64,000 nucleotides of DNA from positions 31,785,748 to 31,849,747 of the forward strand of contig NW_026947506.1 of assembly GCF_034190915.1 (NCBI RefSeq). Direction: 5' to 3'. The position numbers and the translations under genes were made by a program. Positions 45,001 through 56,049 of the stretch are shown here, piece by piece (the first letter of the stretch is position 1; each line of letters opens with the position of its first letter). Below the pieces are notes generated by a model that was given only the letters and a program-made list of their open reading frames with translations, was not told the origin of the DNA and ran no database searches. The DNA is from Cavia porcellus (taxonomy: Eukaryota; Chordata; Mammalia; Rodentia; Caviidae).

Positions 45001-45275
45001 ACAAACTTTTTCATGTTTAGTACTGATGACACACAATTCCAAAAAAGCACTCACTTTGTGGCTTTGAATATCACTGCTCAGAATAAAAAATAATAATTCT
45101 ATTAAGACTGCCTAGTCCCTTGGCTTTTGAAAAGGAAAAACAAGATACTGGAAGCAGAGATAACATATGGATGATGAGCATAACTAGCTCTGCTGCTAGC
45201 AAGGGTGACGTGGCTGACTGGCAAGAAGCAACACACATGAAAAAGTGGGCAAGAAAGAAAAACCAGCTGGCATGG

Positions 45276-46764
45276 TGTCATGGTTTATGTTGAGGCTGTG
45301 GCATGGCTATTGTTGGGGGCTTTTAGCCAGCTTTATGTTGCAAATCAAGAGCAAAGCGCCCAGCAGGATAATTAACAAACCTGTGAGTTTGGCCAGAAAG
45401 AAAACTGCAGTAAAGCTGTGGATTATAAAGACAAAGGTGAGACTTTGATTGCTGAGAAGAAACAGAGAGATAAAAAGAGGGCCACAGGGCATCCCAGGAA
45501 ACATTGGGTCTCCACCCTTTGCAGCCTCAAAGCTGCAAAAGTGAAAGAATTTGCTTAGAGGAGAAAACTTCAGAGCACCATGCTCCAAAAGGGCAACAGA
45601 GGCCAAGTGAGGTTCCAGAATGGCGGCAACACAGAAAAGCTTTTCTTCACAATCAGGTAAACACAGCCCAGTGACCCAGGCACTAGATCCCTACAGCCTA
45701 GAAAGAGAAAAGACTGGCTACTACTCCAGCTGGCAGCAAACCTTGGTGGCATCCACACGGTGCTGATTTTAGGTGCAAAGAAAATGCACAAACTCTAAGG
45801 GTAAGACGGCTTCTACCTCAATTGCAGAGGGTCTGGGAGGCCAAGTAGTGTGTCCCTGAGAGGGCAATTTGTAAAGATGTAAAGGTGAAGCCAAAGGTGC
45901 AATGGAGACCCCAAAGTTTGGGAAAGCCAGGAACATGGATCATCCAAGGAAAGCTGCAAAAAGCAAGCAGAGAGGGTTTAAGAGAAGAGCTGCAGGAGCT
46001 GAAATCCCTGGAAGTGCCCTGGGGATGGAATCACCCAAGCCTTTTGGAGCTTGCAACTAGATTGTTTCAAATGCTGGGCATGGAACTCTAAGACTTAATG
46101 TTCCTCCTGCAGGATGTTGGACTTGTTTTCTTTCCAATGCTTTATATTCCCGTTTGTAACTTTTGGAATGTCAATGCTTATCTTGTGCCTTTGCATTTCA
46201 GAAATGTTTAACCTTGTTTCATTTGTACAGGGCATTACAATTAAGAGTTTGCCATAGATCTTGGAGGAGACTTGGGACTTGGACTTTTCAACAATGCAAA
46301 AACTGTTAGGACTTTGGCAACTCTTGGACATGGACTAAATGTCTTTTTTATAAGGGATGTACATGAGTCCTGGGGGCAGGGGTGGAATGTCATGGTTTAT
46401 GTCAGTGGCCCCCAGGCCTCGAGTGATTGGTTCATTGTCTAGAGCTTGGATTGATGGTGCGAGTGCTACACCCACCTAAGGGTGGAGCCAGCATACAATG
46501 TAATGGCAGGAAGAAGGTTGTGTCTCTCTTGGCAGTTTCCACCTTGCTGTTTGCAGCCGCCATGAACTGTAGCCTTGGAGCCAACTGAGTATGGACTCAA
46601 ACCTCCAAAAACTATTAGAAAAAAACTTTTGGTCGGTTGTAGGAACCATATAAGAATCAAAATTAAGTTCCTCATAATCTGTGTATTCATAGCTTCAATA
46701 CCACTTTTCCCAACCTTGGGCATCAGGTATTTTGACTCAGTGATGAGTAAAAAGTAACTAAGAT
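45276..46764 (+). mobile_element. ERVL-MaLR provirus remnant (internal region + 3' LTR)
   Basis: Endogenous retroviral MaLR sequence. The 3' LTR spans about 46388-46764: it begins TGTCATGGTTTATGTCAG and ends GTAAAAAGTAACTAAGA, with a CAGGTATTTTGACTCAGTGA block typical of MaLR LTRs. The preceding internal region ends in a purine-rich tract (GGGGGCAGGGGTGGAA, about 46370-46387). Near its left end the same 15 bases TGTCATGGTTTATGT occur at 45276, but the rest of a 5' LTR is not visible. No retroviral protein reading frame is present. Confidence 0.6.
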
Positions 46765-46970
46765 ACATGGATTATACCTGTAAATCCCAGCCCTCTGGGA
46801 GGCAGCCAGGCAGGTCCTAAATCTAAGCTTAGTAATATAGTGAGTAGCTATAGTAATATAGTGAGTAGCTTAGTAATATAGTGAAATCCTTTCTCCAAGT
46901 AAAAGTTAAACAGGGCTGGAGTCCATCAGTGCAAAGTCCTGGGCTCAGTCTCCCTTTATTACATTCACTC
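46765..46970 (+). mobile_element. B1-dID SINE with internal tandem expansion
   Basis: TACCTGTAAATCCCAGCCCT, GGGAGGCAGCCAGGCAGGTC, then repeats of TAGTAATATAGTGAGTAGC at about 46829-46880, then dID: GGCTGGAGTCCATCAGTGCA, CCTGGGCTCAGTCTCCC. The repeat lies where B1 has its GCAATTTAGTGAGACCCT segment. Confidence 0.78.
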
Positions 46971-47244
46971 TAAGACTCCTAGACCAGGGCTGCCCTCCAT
47001 GCCACAGGACCAGAGTCCCTGCTGGTTTCTACGTCTGTGTCACCATTTTCTGCAGTCAGAGCTCCTCGATGCCAAGGCCACCAGACACCCAAAGCCTCCC
47101 TGGCCCTTCTCCATGCCCAGGGACCTAACTCTCACCAAGCCTATGTGAATGTCCCTTGTGTGTGTTGTTGCATCACTGCAGACTTGACTCAGAACCCTAA
47201 ATAACCAGTTCTGCATCCCGTGCCTCATGGATCCTTTCCATTTG

Positions 47245-47440
47245 CTTTTCGTTTTTGGCGACACTGGGAATTGAACCTGGGGACTTTGCACGGAGCTACA
47301 TCCTTATCCCCTCCCTTTTGCTTTTGAGATAGAGCTTTGCTAAATTCTCTGGGCTGGTCTAAAGCTTTCATTCCTCCTGTCTCAGCTTCCAGGACACTGG
47401 GATTACAGGTGTGTGCTACCTTGCCCAGAACCAAGCTCTT
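47245..47440 (-). mobile_element. B1-dID SINE
   Basis: GGGAATTGAACCTGGGGACT, ACGGAGCTACATCCTTATCC, GAGATAGAGCTTTGCTAAAT, GTCTCAGCTTCCAGGACACT, GATTACAGGTGTGTGCTACC. Confidence 0.87.
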
Positions 47441-48750
47441 ATCTTCACCTACAGTTTACACTGTGCCCTAACTGCTGCTCACCTCTGGCACCCAATCCCA
47501 CTCCATGGGTGTCACACCGCAACACCTCGGTCACAAGTCTGTGGGTGCCAGAGACCAACTGATAAGGTTCCAAGAGGAGAAGACCATCACCCATCAAAAT
47601 TTCTGGGGATGGGCTCTTTTTAAAGTTACCCAGAGGTTTGTAGCATTGAGCCTGGTTGATGACAACTTTCCTGAACATCTGCTTGACAGAAATGCTTGCC
47701 CTGAGGAGAAGAGGCTTTGGGAAGTGCCCATCCCAAGCTTCTCATGGAAATCAGGACAAATGAACCATAGGCTCTGCTCCTTTGAGGTCTATGCAAGCTG
47801 CTGGGGAGAAGGTTTCAGGCATAATCCATCAGGAAGAATGGGGTCATCTCACGTAGTTTTGAAGGAATTTAAGAACCATACAAAGAGCAACATACTAAGT
47901 TTGGGTACCCAGACACATGAATTAAGGTTGTTATATCAACAACCAAGGTTTGGTCAACCAGAACGAAAAGTGGAATCAGAGTTAACCAGTAATTAGACAG
48001 CCCAGGCTTGTGTTATGTGTCGAGATGTGCCGAGATGATATTTTGAGAAATGGGAAGACAGAGATCAGGAGAGCTTCTAACAAGGGGGCAAGACAGGACC
48101 TATGGGATTGAAAAGAGAAGACAGCAAAACAGGAAGAATGAGCAAGTCTGTGATGACCGAGCTTCACAGCTGGACACGGGGAAGAAAAGAGCCCACTGCC
48201 CCTAAAAGAGTGTGTGGGGCTGAATCAGTACCTGACAGAAAAATGGCTCTCAGTAACCTAGTGTGTCACAATGGATGTCATAAGCCAAGGGACACACGTG
48301 AGCAGGTGCCATGTAAGGACAAGGTGGCAGGGGGCACAATGGTGACAGTCACTGATTTAGGCTGAACTATAGAAATGGCTGTCACCTGCTTACAGGTGTT
48401 AAGCAGAGAGTGGGGACAGGAAAACAGGTGCAGCAAATAAGTGTGAGGCCTTTCACTGTTAAGGAAAAGACTAACAACCAGAAAGAGTAACTGACAGTAA
48501 CAGCTGTTTTAAAATAGGATAAATCTGCGAATCCCTGAACACATGAGAGTCTGTTTTACCAACGTGGGGGAAAAACATAAGATTAGGATTCCACCACAGC
48601 CTGAGCATGCGAGGAAGAATGAAGGGTAAATGAAAACAGGAGAGGGCTACCCTGAAATCAGGGACAGCACAGTGACAGAGCAGCAGGGTGCAGGGCCATT
48701 GAGACACCTCAAGGCCTCTGGTAAAATGCACAGCTTTTAAGGACACTTTG
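47440..48750. other. Non-repetitive stretch with a 163-codon open frame of unknown nature
   Basis: 47505-47996 (+) is open for 163 codons (MGVTPQHLGHKSVGARDQLI ...), the longest open stretch outside the repeats and the OR. It shows no motif I recognise, no signal peptide and no splice context. Possibly a chance frame or an old retroviral-LTR-derived segment. The rest (48.0-48.75 kb) shows nothing. Confidence 0.3.
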
Positions 48751-48930
48751 TTGGCCAGGCATGGTGGTCTACACCTGTAATCCCATTACTTGGGAGGCAG
48801 GAGGATAACCATGAGTTTGAGACCACCCAGGGCTACATAGTGAGTTCAAGGCCAGCCTGAGCTACATAGTGAAGTTCTGTCTCAAAAAGATTAACAACAA
48901 CAACAACAACAACAATTTAAAAAATAAGGA
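48750..48930 (+). mobile_element. B1 SINE with (AAC)n tail
   Basis: GCCAGGCATGGTGGTCTACA, CCTGTAATCCCATTACTTGG, GTGAGTTCAAGGCCAGCCTG, then AACAACAAC repeats at about 48893-48916. Confidence 0.92.
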
Positions 48931-49257
48931 AAGAAACAAAGTTTGGGTACCACTTCTTTGGAATAAGAAAACACTAGGGCTTTGTTCTGTGACGTCCTGA
49001 CCCCGCAGTCCTCTAAAGGCTGTCCCTTCAAATCTGCACATCTGCACATCTTTTCTTTCCTGGTCCACAGCTTTGTCCCCTACTGCAGCCTGGAGATCAT
49101 AGCTGGCTTGCTGACTTGACAACCTGCACCAGAAACAGAGTCATAGGATACATGCTGAGCCTCCCAAATTTCTTTGGCAAGCAAATAGCACAGGCAGCAA
49201 CTGAAACTTTGATATCGTAACCAAAGGACAGCCATTTATGTGAAAGGTGATTCACAA

Positions 49258-49475
49258 ATACAGTTGTCCCTCAGTGTCTGCAGGGAACAGGTGCAGTATA
49301 CAGGGCTGCACAAGTCCCTTGTATACAACAGGACAGTCGCTGCATGGAACCCCCACACGTGCTCCCAGGCACTTTCTTTCTAGAGGGTTTATAATGCTGG
49401 ACACAACTAACTACTGTGTGGATAGTTGTATGCTATACTGTTTAAGGGACAGAGACAAGGAGGAACATCTGTTCA
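49258..49475 (+). mobile_element. Tigger-type DNA transposon remnant
   Basis: Begins ACAGTTGTCCCTCAGTGTCT and continues through TGCACAAGTCCCTTGTATAC to TGTGTGGATAGTTGTATGCT, the pattern of a common ancient TcMar-Tigger repeat. The right terminal repeat was not found. Confidence 0.5.
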
Positions 49476-49510
49476 GTACAGGTGTCAGGTAGGCGGGGAG
49501 CCCTCCTCAC

Positions 49511-49619
49511 CCAGAGAGAGCAGGTGGCTGTAGATCGTTAGCATCACATCTTCTTACAGGGTCTGCTCCCTGGGGTCCAGCTGCTGCCAGGTGAAGCCCC
49601 CGGCCACCTGGAATGACCC
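49511..49619 (-). pseudogene. KRAB-A box exon, inactivated
   Basis: Minus strand, after an acceptor (GTGCTGTTCTAG): reads SFQVAGGFTWQQLDPREQTL, stop, EDVMLTIYSHLLSLG and then a GTGAGG donor. This parallels the KRAB-A core (DVAVxFTxEEWxxLDPxQRxLYRDVMLENYxxLxSLG). The Tyr of LYRDVM is a TAA stop. The exon is 109 nt, about 18 nt short of the usual KRAB-A exon, with gaps around FT and W. It is the upstream partner of the zinc-finger block at 44.2-45.0 kb, giving an unprocessed KRAB zinc-finger pseudogene. Confidence 0.72.
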
Positions 49620-49974
49620 CTAGAACAGCACAGGCCAGGTTAACCTGCAGTGTCAGCAGAGTGGTTCCATCTTGTTGCGTCCCCTGTTAAATTACGAAGA
49701 AAGCTTAGCATGCCTTAAACTTTGGACTATGCTTTGAAGGAGAAAAAATAAAATCATTCAAAAAGTTCTCTGTGACCTCCATTCACTCCTCCAGTGAGCA
49801 AGTTTCTGGGGGCTACAGCGCTGTACCCAGTGCTTAGGCCTACGTGCAATCAGCATCGCTGAGAGTGCTGGGGAGAAAGAACCTACAGAGCGCCTTGTGT
49901 GACTGCGCCAAGGGCTGCTACAGAAGTGGGTTTAAGGCACAAGAGGCCAGTGATCGAAATTATTGTACCTTGAA

Positions 49975-50275
49975 GATGACAAGACTACAATACACATTCT
50001 GGTTTGATAATTGCCAGTTTTTGAAGTTCTAACCTATATACAAAGTTGTGTTTTTATTAATACTGTTATGTACTGATATATTCAAATATACTATGTCTGA
50101 TGATATAGCCAATTCTATTGAAGATAACAAGAGACAACAAAGGAACTATGGTAAAACTCCTTGTACAATAGTCTTATATGTCTTTTTCATTTCATGTGTG
50201 TATAGGAATATGTTTTGTCTTGTTTCTCCTAATATAGAAAGGATAGAAATACAAAATCAGTGTACCAACCATCAA
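49975..50275 (+). mobile_element. L1 3'UTR remnant
   Basis: TATGTCTGATGATATAGCCA, ATTCTATTGAAGATAACAAG, AGACAACAAAGGAACTATGG are degenerate copies of the 3'UTR module seen at 41.5 kb and 56.1 kb. No ORF2 attached. Confidence 0.55.
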
Positions 50276-50424
50276 GTCAAAGCTTCGTAGGAAATCACGC
50301 TTGGGCAGGCGTGGAAGGTGAACAGTGTCCGATGGCTGAAGGAATCTTACCAACAGGCGTGGCAGGAACAAAGGAGTGACGGGCAAGGCTGGTGGGAGCC
50401 ATCATGATCCAAGAATCACAACAT

Positions 50425-50590
50425 TCGTGGTGGTAGAATCCCAGCACTCTGAGAGGCTGAGGCAGAAAGACTGCAAATTCAAGCCCAGTGTGGGCAACTC
50501 AGTGAGCCTCTGTCTCAAAAAAAGAAAACAGGGCTGGTGATACAGCTCAGTGTGAAGCTCTGGGCTCATTCCCTGCTGCTGTGAGCAGCG
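50425..50590 (+). mobile_element. B1-dID SINE
   Basis: AATCCCAGCACTCTGAGAGG, CTGAGGCAGAAAGACTGCAA, CTCAGTGAGCCTCTGTCTC, then dID: GGGCTGGTGATACAGCTCAG, GCTCTGGGCTCATTCCC. Confidence 0.88.
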
Positions 50591-50599
50591 AGCAGAGAA

Positions 50600-51240
50600 A
50601 ATATCCACAGTGGAGCAGTACAGCTCACCACTCCTCCCAGTCTCCCTTTCTCTGTGGGACCCACATTTTAAAAATTTTAATTTGTAGCTCTTAGAAGAAA
50701 ATGTTAAAGGATAACATTTGTTAAGCAGAAATAAGAATTTAAATCACAGAAGTTAATGATCCTAAAGGAAAAGGTGGGAGATTTTATCTGTCATAATTTA
50801 TACAAATGGCACTTTAATAAGGTTTAAATGAAAGACAAAAAAAAAGCTAAATGAAAATTGTTAAGTTCATACCTGACAACTGCTATGAACTACACAGCAA
50901 TAGGAAAAGGACAAAATGACCAAGGAAAAATGCATCTGGGATGAGACAGTCACACAGAGAAAAGAAAAATGAAACAATGCTCACTGAAACTACTCAGGAA
51001 CATGGAAATTAAAAAACAGCAGAAGCATGATTCACTTTGACCCAGTGAGCAAACACCTAGAGGTGTCACAGAGTCTCAAGGCGTTTCACAGTGGAAGAGC
51101 CAGATGTCCCCAAGGCTGTGGACAGAAGGAAAGTGTGGAGCCTGGGTGGGCGCACAGGGGACACCCCTGTCACCGGGGCCTTTCAGACCCAGTAAAACCC
51201 AAGCTCATCTATTTGTAAGCACTCGCCCATGCTAGCTACC
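50600..51240. other. AT-rich unique stretch, no gene recognised
   Basis: Mixed A-rich sequence, possibly old L1 scraps near 50.7-51.0 kb. Nothing else supported. Confidence 0.3.
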
Positions 51241-51925
51241 AAAGATCGTGTTATGGATTAAAAACTGGTGGTCAACTTAACGCCAGCTGGATTACCTCAG
51301 TGTGCTGCTGAGCATAGATGTCACACCTGAGGAAAGTTGTCAGCATAAATAAACAGACATGGAGGAGAACAGAGGCATTGAGGCATTGTGGGTTCTCCCA
51401 CGAGTTGCTGTTTGGGCCGTTGGTTCTCCTGGAGAAGCTTTGGTCTTCACATCAAGCATTGTTTCCTGGCTCCTGAAGGGAAGACATGTGCTGCTTGGTC
51501 TCCAGGATGAACTTGTCACACTGGCTTCCTGGCATATTCTTGACTATGCTTATCATCGGAGGAGCTCAGGGCCTCCATGTCACTGAGGATGGCTGTGGTA
51601 CTTTTCAGGACAGCCCTGGTTTTTGCTGTGAGTGTGGCTTCTCAGCTCCAGCATAGAACCCTCAACCTACCAGCACAGCTCCTTCACCCTGCAGGCAAAG
51701 GCTTTCTAGCTTCCACCGCTGACCGTTGGGCCTTCCCAGCATGGATCCATAAGAGACAGGCATGAGTCCTTCTGGTGGGCTCTAGACCACCAGTTGGACT
51801 TCCGGGAGGCATTGTCATGGGCTCTGGGTCTTCATCTGGACTCATGTGGGACATTGCTGTGGGATTCAGGCCCTTGGTTAAATATTCTATGTCGTTGGTT
51901 CTGTGGATAGAGTTTCTGCAGCATA
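51240..51925 (+). mobile_element. Possible ERVL (MLT2-like) LTR
   Basis: Contains GTGGTCAACTTAACGCCAGC near its start and GTCGTTGGTTCTGTGGATAG near its end, with repeated GACT/CATC-type phrases between, as in ERVL/MLT2 LTRs. The open stretches inside (75 and 62 codons) are not meaningful. The boundaries and family are tentative. Confidence 0.4.
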
Positions 51926-53070
51926 AGGTGGCATTATAAACCCCATGTCTTGATTTCAATTGTTCTCTGCACAACCCCTGACTCCAACAGATTGGAAGGC
52001 AGGGCTGCCTGCTGGGAAGACATGAAGACACCTACAGAGTGCACCTGCCTGGGGCTGGGAGGTGCACAGTGGACACAGGTATGAAATGTGTGAACCTGAC
52101 CTTTAGCAACCAGGCAGGACAGCTCTCAGAGCAGCATGCTGCAGTTACAGGGCACCATGTATGAAAACGTCAAATTACCATGATTGTTTACAGATATCTA
52201 CACAGGCAAGAAAAATATTAAAACACGGGCAGGAAGATATCAAGTCTGCAGGCGCGTGTTTCTGGGAAAGAAGGAATGTGTGGAAGGGAGAAGGAACATA
52301 AGGGATCTCGGCTGGGAGGCGGACGGCATGGCCCATGCGCAGCTCCGCAGGTGGGCTGCGGGTCTTCACATTCTGGCCCCGCCTCTTGCTGGCTGTGCCA
52401 GTTTATACAGGGCACTGGCCCTCCCGAGCCTCAATTTCTTTCAGTTTGTAAATGGCAACAGTGCAGGAACTTGACCTCTTTGAGTGCTATGAAGTGAATC
52501 CTAACGCATAGAACGCTTGTCACTGAGGTCCCCAGTGCTGCAACTGCTGTGACAGCCAGACAGGATTCCTTTTTTTGAAACAAAAGACCAGTGAGCAACC
52601 TGACAAAATGTCAGCGTGCATTTGTGATGAGTGATAGGTAGAGGATCTCTAGCTATTTAGTCCTTCAAACTTAGTTTTTTCTCAATTTTTCAAAATTTAA
52701 AGAAAAAAGCCCCCTCCTGCCCAATCACTCCCCTCCAACTTCCCAAAAAGAATGCAGAAGAATAGCAGAAACTATTCTGAGAAAAGAGGAGCCATCCTCC
52801 AGAAGGCAAAGCGCAGGTGAGGTCCAGGAACAGGAACCACGTGAGTCTCTGACGGGAGCAGAGGCAGAGCTGCAGCTAGCACATGTGCAAGCAGGAGGAG
52901 GACTCCAGGAAGGAAAAGACTGCAGCCTCAGCGCCCTCTGGGAGAATTCAGTGTGGGGCCTCGCTGCATGGCAGACGGGAAGTGGGAGAGGATGTGCCTG
53001 TTAAAAAATGAAGAGGTAAAATTACACTGTTCAGGGGACCCTGTCACATCACCAATGTGATTACAGCTGG
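51925..53070. other. Unique stretch with an embedded MIR
   Basis: Apart from the MIR at 52375-52515, no repeat or gene is recognised. CpG-containing sequence near 52.25-52.35 kb shows no promoter motif I can support. Confidence 0.35.
52375..52515 (+). mobile_element. MIR SINE (ancient)
   Basis: CTTGCTGGCTGTGCCAGTTT, AGCCTCAATTTCTTTCAGTT, TGTAAATGGCAACAGTGCAG, then ATAGAACGCTT follow the MIR core order. Confidence 0.65.
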
Positions 53071-53185
53071 ATGTGGTGCACAGGTCTGTGATCACAGCAC
53101 GTTGGAGGCTGAGGCAGGGGATGACAGTTTGAGCTCAGCCTGGGCAATTTAGTAACTAGTGAGACCCTGTCTTAAAATTTTAAAC
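53070..53185 (+). mobile_element. B1 SINE
   Basis: GCTGGATGTGGTGCACAGGT, TTGGAGGCTGAGGCAGGGGA, GGGCAATTTAGTAACTAGTG, GAGACCCTGTCTTAAAA. It has no dID half. Confidence 0.82.
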
Positions 53186-53384
53186 TGGAAGTTACATATA
53201 GGTCATACTCAGTATGACAGTAGCTTTTAAAAATTCAAGGTTGCCTAAAGTTAAAAATAAAAACTAAAAATTATGATACATTTAAAACATGCCAAGCTAT
53301 GAAACAATATATTATAAAAGATATTCTGACATGGAAAGATCTTCCAGAAATACTATTACATCAAAACAAAACAAAACAGGATAC

Positions 53385-53570
53385 AAACTGGGGATTGTAG
53401 TGCACACCTGTAACTCTGGCACTCTGAGAGGCTGAGACAAGGGAATCACAAGTTCAAGTCTATCCTGGGCAATTTAATGAGATCCTGCCTCAAAATTTAA
53501 AAATCAAATGGCTGGGGATACCTCAGTGTGAAAGCCTAGGTTCATTCCCCAGTACGGCAAAAATAAAATA
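53385..53570 (+). mobile_element. B1-dID SINE
   Basis: GTGCACACCTGTAACTCTGG, ACAAGTTCAAGTCTATCCTG, GGGCAATTTAATGAGATCCT, linker, then dID: GGCTGGGGATACCTCAGTGT, AGGTTCATTCCCCAGTACGG. Confidence 0.9.
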
Positions 53571-55425
53571 GCCTTTCTCTGGAGCAAAGGAACCCAGAGA
53601 GGTGTGCAGGGCCGGAGATGGGAAGGCACCTAAGAAAGAAAGACAAAATGCTCTTAGGTAAGAAAGCAACCTCTAAGCCATAACTATAAGGGGGTCCCAC
53701 ATGTGGTGATAGTGGTGTGGGTGACACTAAAGGTCCAGCTCTGCAGGCAGGAGAGGATGAACAACTTGAGTGAGTTTATTTGGCCATGGCTGAAGGTCTT
53801 GCTCCACGTTCCAGGTAGATCCCCTGGCTCCTAGTGCATCCCTTCCTCCTCCCACCAATCCATGGACTCCACTAAATCCTCCACGATCTGATACGGTGTG
53901 TGCAGGTGCTGCCTCCACTGTGACCCACAGGCTGCAGCCCAAGCTGCACGAACAGCCTCAAACGTGGAACCTCGCTGTGGCAAGAGTCAGTCATCCTGGG
54001 ATGCAGAGACAGAGCTGGGAGCAGGAATCTGAACGGGGCAGCAAGGAGGAAGCTGCCTCAGTTAGAGTCAGCTATGAAGGAAACCACACGGTGAGATTCA
54101 TGTGAAGAAGGCAGTGGGGCACTTCACATCCAATCAAAAACTGACTGGAACCAGGGAGGAAGTGAAGAAGACTGGACACGTGGAAGTCGATGCTCCTTTT
54201 CTGGCTTTGGAAATAGACCACCTGGGATGTATTGTAGGTGGCCCTAAGAAATGAGTGAGCCCTCACAGACAGACAGCAAGGACTCTGGGTCTGAATTCTC
54301 AGTCCCACTTCTGTTGATGCCCTCAGTGCACTAGGAGGCAGGTTCCTACCAGGAGCTGGGGATGGGAGCTCAGTGCACCCACCCACACCTTGCCTTTGGC
54401 CTTGGGATCCTGAGAGAGGTACCCAGCCAAGCCCTCACGCATATGTGACTTACAGAACTGGGAACTTGTGAGTGAGTGTTGATTTAAGTCACTCTGCCTG
54501 TGGTCACAGTTCTACAGCAATAGGGAACAAACCCCTCCACCAGGTGCCCACAGGAAGCTCAGGGTTAGGCAGGAGCCCAGACAGCCCCTTGGGAGAGAGG
54601 ACTGGGGGAAAAACTGAACAAAGCCATCCAGAAGTTTCTTGTCTGAAGACAAGCTTCTGACGGAGGGCAGCAAACCCTGCCACCTCCAGAGAGCACTGGC
54701 ATGGCAGAGGACAGGAATGGGTGCTTGGCTTACTGGTCTCCCACCACCACAGCAGAGGTAGGATCACTGAGACTTAGGGGCCAAGTACCTTGGCTTCTCC
54801 CCACCAGTCTGGCAAACACTAAGAAACAAGTGACAGCCTTTATTTGACATAGGGAACCAAGAACGGGAAGGTTCCACTCAAAGCACAAAATGATGCAAAG
54901 AATGAGGACATTAGTGCTCCACAGGAGGTAACCATAGCAACAGCAAACCCACCACCCACTTGACTGTCTACTAGATGTGATTCAATCACCCTCCCGGCCT
55001 CCAGGCTCCACGGGCAGTGAGAGTCCAGCAGAGCTAAGCTGCATCCTGTTCTCCACTGTCTCACAACGCAATGTCCAGGCTTTAAAGACAAAAAGATGAG
55101 ACACACAAAGAGAAAAACCCATGGAGAAATAAAGCCACAAACAGACAGAAACTAACTCCACCTTAGAGCTGTGCATATCAACTGCCGGACATAGTGGTTA
55201 TGTGTCACCTGTGGATATAAGCAGGAAAAAAGAGGAGAAACGGGCAAATCCTGTGTTACAGTGAAAGATTTTAACATACAGTTTTGGAAACTTAAGATCT
55301 AGAATGCATAAATATATACCTATGGAAAAATAGTAAAGTTACATGAGATATGAATCACAGTTTAAAGCATCAATCTACTGGATGAAAACAGAATGCACTC
55401 AACAATTAGGAAGTACACTTTTGTT
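53570..55425. other. Non-repetitive stretch, no gene recognised
   Basis: GC-moderate sequence with several open stretches of 60-105 codons on both strands, none with a motif I know. No acceptor/donor pair bounding a convincing exon was found. Confidence 0.4.
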
Positions 55426-55607
55426 TTTTAGTACTACAGTTCGAACCCAGGGCATTCACATGAAACTGAATCTCCAGCCCTTTTTATTTTTGTTTGGAAA
55501 CAAGGTCTTGCTAAGTCCTAAGTTTCCCTGGGTGGGGCTCAGACTTGTGATTTGCCTATCCAAGCAGACTGTTGGGAAACAGGCATGCACCACCACATCC
55601 AGCAAGA
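55425..55607 (-). mobile_element. B1-dID SINE
   Basis: CAGTTCGAACCCAGGGCATT, GAAACTGAATCTCCAGCCC, GGAAACAAGGTCTTGCTAAG, GGGCTCAGACTTGTGATTTG, GCATGCACCACCACATCCAG. Confidence 0.87.
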
Positions 55608-55719
55608 ATACACATTCTTTTAAGTACGTTTATAAAACTAACAATCTAAAAAACAAATTTCAGCACATACCTAAACAAAAAAAGCCAATATTGCATAGAC
55701 TTCACTAACACAAAAAATA

Positions 55720-55865
55720 TATAAAAGCACTCTGGAAGGCTGAGACAGGAGGACTGCCAGTTGGAGCCCAGTTGGGGCAACCTAGTAAGACCCTTAAAAA
55801 AAGATTAGGAATGCAGCTCAGTGTAAAGGCGTTCAATCCCCAGTACCAAAAATAAAATTAGAAAA
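55720..55865 (+). mobile_element. B1-dID SINE, 5'-truncated
   Basis: AGCACTCTGGAAGGCTGAGA, CAGGAGGACTGCCAGTTGGA, linker, then dID: AATGCAGCTCAGTGTAAAGG, GTTCAATCCCCAGTACC. Confidence 0.85.
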
Positions 55866-55933
55866 TAAAATAATGAAAAATATTCAAGCTACTAAATATT
55901 AAATGAAAATTCCATCCTCAAAAGATAAATATT

Positions 55934-56040
55934 TGGGTTGGGGATTTAGCTCAGCGGCAAAAGCACCTGCCTTGTAAGCAGGCAGTCGTGAGTTTGATCC
56001 CCGGTACCGATAAAAAGGAAAAAGACAAAAAAAAAAAAAA
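55934..56040 (+). mobile_element. ID SINE
   Basis: GGGTTGGGGATTTAGCTCAG, CACCTGCCTTGTAAGCAGGC, AGTCGTGAGTTTGATCCCCG, GTACCGATAAAAAGGAAAAA and an A-run. The A box is intact; the B box has one change (GAGTTTGATCC). AAATATTT on both sides may be the target duplication. Confidence 0.9.
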
Positions 56041-56049
56041 ATTAGAGTC

